Shown here: piece by piece, positions 59,764 to 64,000 of the stretch
Position numbering within the stretch: the first letter of the stretch is position 1
Layout: every line of letters starts with the position of its first letter
Source: Streptomyces chrestomyceticus JCM 4735
Lineage (GTDB): Bacteria; Actinomycetota; Actinomycetes; Streptomycetales; Streptomycetaceae
Reading direction: 5' to 3'
Assembly (NCBI RefSeq): GCF_003865135.1
Contig: NZ_BHZC01000001.1
Coordinates: 4,030,001-4,094,000, forward strand
DNA length: 64,000 nt
The notes under the pieces: generated by a model
Seen by the model: only the letters and a program-made list of their open reading frames with translations
Database searches by the model: none
What the model was told of the DNA's origin: nothing
Position numbers and translations under genes: made by a program

Positions 59764-60444
59764 TTACGGCTCGAACTTGTAGCCCAGGCCGCGGACCGTG
59801 ACCAGGTACCGCGGCGCGCCCGGGTCCGGTTCGATCTTGGCGCGCAGGCGCTTCACGTGGACGTCCAGCGTCTTGGTGTCCCCCACGTAGTCGGCGCCCC
59901 AGACCCGGTCGATCAACTGCATACGGGTCAGCACCCGGCCCGCGTTGCGCAGCAGCATCTCCAGGAGGTCGAACTCCTTCAGCGGCAGGTCGACCTTGCC
60001 GCCGGAGACCGTGACGACGTGCCGGTCCACATCCATCCGGACCGGCCCGGCCTCCAGGGCCTGCGGCGTGACCTCCTCGGGCTCCCCGCGGCGACGCAGC
60101 ACCGCGCGGATCCGGGCGACCAGCTCACGGGAGGAGAAGGGCTTGGTGACGTAGTCGTCGGCTCCTATTTCCAGGCCGACCACCTTGTCGATCTCGCTGT
60201 CCTTGGCGGTCACCATGATGACCGGGACGTTGGAGCGGCCGCGCAGTTGACGGCAGACCTCGGTGCCGGGCAGGCCCGGCAGCATCAGGTCCAGCAGGAC
60301 CAGGTCGGCGCCGTTGCGCTCGAACTCGTCCAGGCCGTCGGGGCCGGTCGCCGCGACGGCGACCTCGAAGCCCTCCTTGCGGAGCATGTACGACAGGGCG
60401 TCACTGAACGATTCCTCGTCCTCGACGACGAGCACTCGGGTCAC
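59764..60444 (-). CDS. phoP: Phosphate response regulator PhoP
   Basis: 226 aa, overlapping phoR by 4 nt. Receiver domain: TRVLVVEDEESFSDALSYML (acidic pocket), phospho-acceptor Asp in ADLVLLDLMLPGLPGTEVCR, and Thr/Lys in PVIMVTAKDSEIDKVVGLEI ... DDYVTKPFSSRELV. C-terminal OmpR-type winged helix: VDLPLKEFDLLEMLLRNAGR, VWGADYVGDTKTLDVHVKRL, GAPRYLVTVRGLGYKFEP. It activates the phosphate regulon under starvation and binds 11-bp GTTCACC-type direct repeats, seen upstream of this operon. Confidence 0.95.
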   Translation of the reverse strand: MTRVLVVEDEESFSDALSYMLRKEGFEVAVAATGPDGLDEFERNGADLVLLDLMLPGLPGTEVCRQLRGRSNVPVIMVTAKDSEIDKVVGLEIGADDYVTKPFSSRELVARIRAVLRRRGEPEEVTPQALEAGPVRMDVDRHVVTVSGGKVDLPLKEFDLLEMLLRNAGRVLTRMQLIDRVWGADYVGDTKTLDVHVKRLRAKIEPDPGAPRYLVTVRGLGYKFEP

Positions 60445-61712
60445 GGAAGGACCTCCGGGGCAGGGTGAGCAGGGAGCGGATCGTTGAAGGTCTCGTACGG
60501 GCGGTCCTCTTCGTCGAGGCCCTCCGCCGACGGGTCGGAAGCGGGACGGGCGCGGTCGCGCACGGCACCGGCCTCCGGGAGACGCAGGGTGAAGGTGGAG
60601 CCCTGTCCCTCAGCGCTCCATACCGTGACCTCCCCGCCGTGCGAGGCGGCCACGTGCTTGACGATGGCGAGGCCGAGGCCGGTCCCGCCGGTGGCGCGCG
60701 AGCGCGCCGGGTCCACGCGGTAGAACCGCTCGAAGACGCGGTCCCGGTCCTTCTCCGATATCCCGATGCCCTGGTCGGTCACCGCGATCTCGATGAGGTC
60801 GCCGCCGTGTGCCTGGACACGGCGGCCCGCGATACCGACCCGGGTACGGGCCGGCGAGTAGTTGACGGCGTTCTCGACGAGGTTGCCGAGGGCGGCGGCG
60901 AGCTGGCCGCGGTTGCCCCAGACGTGCAGGTCGGCGGTGCCGGCGGCGGCCATGGTGATCTGTTTGCTGCCCGCCTGCTGGCGGCAGCGGTCGATCGCCT
61001 CGGCGACCAGCTCGTCCACCCGGACCGGCTCGGCGTCCTCCAGCGGGTCGTCGTTCTGCACCCGGGAGAGGTCGATCAGTTCCTGGACGAGGTTGGTCAG
61101 CCGGGTGGCCTCGTTCTGCATCCGTCCCGCGAAACGCTCGACGGCCTCCGGATCGTCACTCGCGTCCATGACGGCCTCGGACAGCAGGGACAGGGCGCCG
61201 ACCGGGGTCTTGAGCTCATGGCTGACGTTGGCGACGAAGTCGCGTCGTACCGCCTCTATGCGCCGGGCCTCGGTCAGGTCCTCGACCAGCAGCAGGACCA
61301 GCCGCGACCCGAGGGGCGCGACCCGCGCCGAGACCGCCAGGGCGTCGCCCCGGCCCGTCCCCCTGCGCGGCAGGTCCAGCTCTACCTGGCGTATCTCACC
61401 GTCGCGGCGGGTGTCACGGGCCATCTGGAGCATCGGCTCGACGGCCAGCTTCCCGCCCCGTACCAGACCCAGCGCGTACGCGGCCGAGCTGGCCTTGACC
61501 ACGGCGTCGGCCTCGTCCAGGACGACGGCCGAGGAGCGCAGCACCGACAGGACCGTGTCCACGCCGGGTGGCAGGACGGCTTCGGTGTGCAGGGAGGTAC
61601 GCGTGGGTTTGGCCTGGTCCCGCTCGCTCCAGCGGAACGCCAGCATGGCGAAGACGCCGGTGCACAGCCCGGCGATCGCTGCCACTGCGGCGACGGCCGC
61701 GTCCACGTTCAT
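60441..61712 (-). CDS. phoR: Sensor histidine kinase PhoR
   Basis: 423 aa. N-terminal membrane helix (AVAAIAGLCTGVFAMLAFRW), a PAS-like sensor (about 50-150), then DHp with H-box FVANVSHELKTPVGALSLLS, and the HATPase: LGNLVENAVNYSPARTRVGI (N box), IEIAVTDQGIGISEKDRDRV (G1), FERFYRVDPARSRATGGTGL-GLAIVKH (F/G2). No periplasmic domain is evident, so the input may be cytoplasmic or via PhoU/PstB. Start close to the PHO-box region shared with phoU. A C-terminal acidic/Pro tail (EEDRPYETFNDPLPAHPAPE) is Streptomyces-like. Confidence 0.94.
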   Translation of the reverse strand: MNVDAAVAAVAAIAGLCTGVFAMLAFRWSERDQAKPTRTSLHTEAVLPPGVDTVLSVLRSSAVVLDEADAVVKASSAAYALGLVRGGKLAVEPMLQMARDTRRDGEIRQVELDLPRRGTGRGDALAVSARVAPLGSRLVLLLVEDLTEARRIEAVRRDFVANVSHELKTPVGALSLLSEAVMDASDDPEAVERFAGRMQNEATRLTNLVQELIDLSRVQNDDPLEDAEPVRVDELVAEAIDRCRQQAGSKQITMAAAGTADLHVWGNRGQLAAALGNLVENAVNYSPARTRVGIAGRRVQAHGGDLIEIAVTDQGIGISEKDRDRVFERFYRVDPARSRATGGTGLGLAIVKHVAASHGGEVTVWSAEGQGSTFTLRLPEAGAVRDRARPASDPSAEGLDEEDRPYETFNDPLPAHPAPEVLP

Positions 61713-61740
61713 GACTCCAGGTTATGCGTCGGCTCTGACA

Positions 61741-61828
61741 GTTCCCCAGCCGTTCGAGGGCCTGATCGAACATACGTCGCCCAGAGTTCACCTTGGTGTC
61801 GGCACCGGTTCATTCCGGAGGTCAGAAC
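61741..61828. promoter_or_regulatory. PHO-box array between phoR and phoU
   Basis: GTTC-type units in exact 11-bp register: 61741 (GTTCCCCAGCC), 61752 (GTTCGAGGGCC), 61796 (GTTCACCTTGG), 61807 (TGTCGGCACCG, weaker) and 61818 (GTTCATTCCGG). PhoP dimers bind tandem 11-bp direct repeats of this kind, so the region should autoregulate phoRP and drive phoU. Confidence 0.8.
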
Positions 61829-61908
61829 CGGTCGCGTTCCGGCCGGAACGTGGGAGCGTGGGGATTCCGGCCCCCCACACCACCACTCGAAGCGAGAGAA
61901 GGTCACTG

Positions 61909-62586
61909 ATGCGGGACGCGTACCACGAGGAGCTGGATTCGATCGGCGAGAGCCTCGTCGAGATGGCCAGGCTCGTCGGCTCCGCGATCGGGCGCGCCAC
62001 CACGGCGATACTCGACGCGGACCTGAAGCTGGCCGAGGCCGTCATCGCCGCCGACGAGAAGGTCGACGACCTGCAGCGGGACCTGGAGGCACGCGCGATA
62101 GCCCTCCTCGCCCGCCAGCAGCCGGTCGCCACCGACCTGCGGATAGTCGTCACCTCCCTCCGTATGAGCGCCGACCTGGAACGTTCCGGCGACCTGGCCC
62201 AGCACGTGGCCAAACTGGCCCGGTTGCGCTTCCCGGAGACGGCCGTGCCGAGGGACCTGCACGCGACGATATTGGAGATGGGACAGCTCGCGCAGCGCTT
62301 GATGGCCAAGGCCGCCGAGGTCATCATCACCAAGGACGTCGACCTCGCCCTCCAGCTTGAGCAGGACGACGACGCGATGGACCTCCTCCACCGCACCCTC
62401 TTCCAGCACCTGATGGACGACCGCTGGAAGCACGGCATCGAGACGGCTGTCGACGTGACGCTGCTCGGCCGCTACTACGAGCGCTTCGCCGACCACGCCG
62501 TCTCGGTCGCCAAGCGCGTCGTCTACCTGGTCACCGGCGAACACGCGGACGAAATCGCCCCGCCGGCCCCGGTGGAGGGCGCGTAG
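61909..62586 (+). CDS. phoU: Phosphate-signalling protein PhoU
   Basis: 225 aa, ATG 61909. Two three-helix bundles: AYHEELDSIGESLVEMARLV ... QPVATDLRIVVTSLRMSADL-ERSGDLA (metal-binding E/D-x3-D), and the second TILEMGQLAQRLMAKAAEVI ... ETAVDVTLLGRYYERFADHA (E-R-x-x-D-H). Negative modulator of PhoR and phosphate uptake. Divergent from phoRP and sharing the PHO-box region. Confidence 0.95.
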   Translation: MRDAYHEELDSIGESLVEMARLVGSAIGRATTAILDADLKLAEAVIAADEKVDDLQRDLEARAIALLARQQPVATDLRIVVTSLRMSADLERSGDLAQHVAKLARLRFPETAVPRDLHATILEMGQLAQRLMAKAAEVIITKDVDLALQLEQDDDAMDLLHRTLFQHLMDDRWKHGIETAVDVTLLGRYYERFADHAVSVAKRVVYLVTGEHADEIAPPAPVEGA

Positions 62587-62742
62587 CAGCACCCCACCGC
62601 GCACGGCACGGCACGCACGCCCCGGCCAAGAGCCGCCCAGCGGCGCGCCGTGCCACCACGCGCCGTTGATGCGCCGCGCGGGGCGGGCATCCAATGGACA
62701 CCGGACGACATTCCGATGACCCTCTCCCCGAGGAGGCAAGTC

Positions 62743-62853
62743 ATGACGCGTTCCCCTGCCCCCGACCCGTCCCCCGCCAACTGCGCCTGCGGCCCGAGCT
62801 GCACCTGCGGCTGCCAGTCCGGCGGGCCTTGCCAGTGCGGCGGCTGCGGCTGA
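62743..62853 (+). CDS. Small metallothionein
   Basis: 36 aa, ATG 62743 with GAGGAGG upstream. Eight cysteines in C-x-C and C-x3-C spacing (ANCACGPSCTCGCQSGGPCQ, CGGCG), no aromatic residues, Gly/Pro/Ser otherwise. This is a minimal metal-binding peptide expected to hold Zn, Cu or Cd. Easily missed because of its size; the strong ribosome site and ideal Cys pattern make it convincing. It sits alone between phoU and gpm. Confidence 0.85.
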   Translation: MTRSPAPDPSPANCACGPSCTCGCQSGGPCQCGGCG

Positions 62854-63067
62854 CTCTCGGCCGCAGCCACCACCGGCTCACCGGCAACGGTCGCCCGAAC
62901 GTCCCGGCGGGCGCTCGGGGTGCGATCGCGGTTGGGCTCTTCGGGCCCCGCTCGGCAGAGTGACGAGCGGGGCCTCCTGCTGTGCGTGGAGCAGGCCGAC
63001 CGGGCAGAGGGGGGCGCCCCTGTCTGTGGCTGCCGTTGCTGCCCAGGGACAGACCTGGGAACAGCGC

Positions 63068-63108
63068 TAAGCCCCCTACCCGCGTCGAATCCGCAGGTAG
63101 AGGGCTTA
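63068..63108 (-). terminator. Terminator of gpm
   Basis: On the minus strand TAAGCCCTCTACC ... GGTAGGGGGCTTA: 13-bp stem (one G-U/mismatch) around a 15-nt loop, 12 nt beyond the gpm stop. Confidence 0.75.
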
Positions 63109-63119
63109 CGCGCGAGGGC

Positions 63120-63881
63120 TTACTTCTTCTTGCCCTGGTTCTTGACGGCCTCGATGGCGGCCTTGGCGGCGTCCGGGTCGAGGTAGGTGCCGCCCGGGTT
63201 GACCGGGTGGAAGTCGGCGTCGAGTTCGTAGGAGAGGGGGATGCCGGTGGGGATGTTCAGGCCGGCGATGTCGGCGTCGGAGATGCCGTCGAGGTGCTTG
63301 ACCAGGGCGCGGAGCGAGTTGCCGTGGGCGGCGACCAGGACGGTGCGGCCGGTGGCCAGGTCCGGGACGATGCTGTCGTACCAGTACGGCAGCATGCGGA
63401 CGACGACGTCCTTGAGGCACTCGGTGCGGGGGCGCAGCTCGCTCGGGATGATCGCGTAGCGCGGGTCGTCGATCTGGGAGAACTCGGCGTCGTCCGCGAG
63501 GGCCGGCGGCGGGGTGTCGTACGAGCGGCGCCAGAGCATGAACTGCTCCTCGCCGAACTCGGCCAGCGTCTGGGCCTTGTCCTTGCCCTGGAGCGCTCCG
63601 TAGTGGCGCTCGTTCAGGCGCCAGCTACGGTGGACGGGGATCCAGTGGCGGTCGGCTGCCTCCAGGGCGAGCTGCGCGGTGCGGATGGCGCGCTTCTGGA
63701 CGGAGGTGTGCACGACGTCGGGGAGCAGGCCGGCGTCCTTGAGCAGCTCACCGCCGCGGACCGCCTCCTTCTCGCCCTTCTCGTTGAGATTGACGTCCAC
63801 CCAGCCGGTGAACAGGTTCTTCGCGTTCCACTCGCTCTCGCCGTGGCGAAGGAGGATCAGCTTGTACGGTGCGTCGGCCAT
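63120..63881 (-). CDS. gpmA: 2,3-bisphosphoglycerate-dependent phosphoglycerate mutase
   Basis: 253 aa, ATG 63881. Glycolytic enzyme interconverting 3- and 2-phosphoglycerate. Catalytic His in [21 protein letters not shown], phosphate ligands in [21 protein letters not shown] segment ([20 protein letters not shown]), [20 protein letters not shown], and second His in [20 protein letters not shown]. Length and motifs are standard for dPGM. C terminus basic (KNQGKKK). Confidence 0.95.
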   Translation of the reverse strand: MADAPYKLILLRHGESEWNAKNLFTGWVDVNLNEKGEKEAVRGGELLKDAGLLPDVVHTSVQKRAIRTAQLALEAADRHWIPVHRSWRLNERHYGALQGKDKAQTLAEFGEEQFMLWRRSYDTPPPALADDAEFSQIDDPRYAIIPSELRPRTECLKDVVVRMLPYWYDSIVPDLATGRTVLVAAHGNSLRALVKHLDGISDADIAGLNIPTGIPLSYELDADFHPVNPGGTYLDPDAAKAAIEAVKNQGKKK

Positions 63882-64000
63882 GCCTTCGAGCGTAATCCAC
63901 TTCCGGCCATGGCCTCGCCGCGGCCCGCAGTGGAGGTGGGAGGCTGGGCGGCGTCGGTTGCAGGGGAGAGAGACGGGGCGGGTTTGATGTGTACTCGGCG

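Noticed and set aside
60465..62360. 631-codon plus frame opposite phoR
   Set aside because: phoR on the minus strand has all kinase boxes; the plus product is shadow sequence.

Overview
The window is high-GC actinobacterial DNA, almost certainly Streptomyces. Supporting signs are the GC-biased codon use, GTG starts with AGGAG ribosome sites, rare TTA codons confined to accessory genes, Streptomyces-only families, and a core block msiK-like, nucleotidyltransferase, DoxX, rlmB, cysS, ispF/ispD, carD, phoP/phoR, phoU, gpm that is typical of the genus. It splits at a tRNA-Thr(TGU) gene on the minus strand (47638-47711). To its left lies about 47 kb of accessory and phage-derived DNA; to its right about 16 kb of conserved chromosome.

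Left part. 1-2.1 kb: a decayed SnoaL-like gene and a SigB/SigF-type sigma factor. 2.1-18.8 kb: a late-gene block of a non-contractile tailed phage, all on the plus strand: connector/tail-completion genes, major tail protein, tail assembly chaperone with a canonical GGGAAAA -1 slip site, a 1649-aa tape measure protein, distal tail protein, minor tail proteins, a putative receptor-binding protein, holin-like proteins and a three-domain amidase endolysin, closed by a strong terminator. No terminase, portal or capsid gene precedes the connector genes, and the major tail protein start looks damaged by about 750 bp of foreign sequence that carries a 47-aa cationic membrane peptide on the opposite strand.

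18.9-31.2 kb: Streptomyces-type cargo. It holds an EF-hand protein, a GNAT-Nudix fusion, an NAD-dependent epimerase-like protein, a large TPR-type regulator, a run of Streptomyces-specific genes (two with TTA codons), a tandem-HTH LuxR-like regulator, two very small proteins, a secreted protein and a DUF2079-like membrane protein.

31.4-47.3 kb: phage/plasmid-type early genes, all plus strand: tandem-HTH DNA-binding protein, Sak4-like ATPase, Cas4-like nuclease, replication-type HTH protein, WhiB-like protein, an HsdM-like protein, a PAPS-reductase-like PP-loop protein, a histone-tail protein and a ParB-like protein. The most distinctive feature of the window is here: seven near-identical promoters (TTGACC - exactly 16 bp ending CATAG - TAGAAT) each sit in front of one short transcription unit, several followed by a G-rich leader hairpin, plus a second four-copy intergenic repeat (AATAGGCCG). 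This looks like one regulon spread over seven modules. Several module genes are duplicated, frameshifted or truncated, which suggests an old, decaying or recombining element. No integrase is visible in the window; tRNA-Thr is the likely attachment region.

Right part. The msiK-type sugar ABC ATPase has a candidate DasR site in its leader. rlmB carries an apparent one-base frameshift in a G run. cysS, ispF/ispD and carD follow. The phoR-phoU intergenic region has GTTC-type repeats in 11-bp phase, as expected for PHO boxes. A tiny metallothionein and phosphoglycerate mutase end the window.
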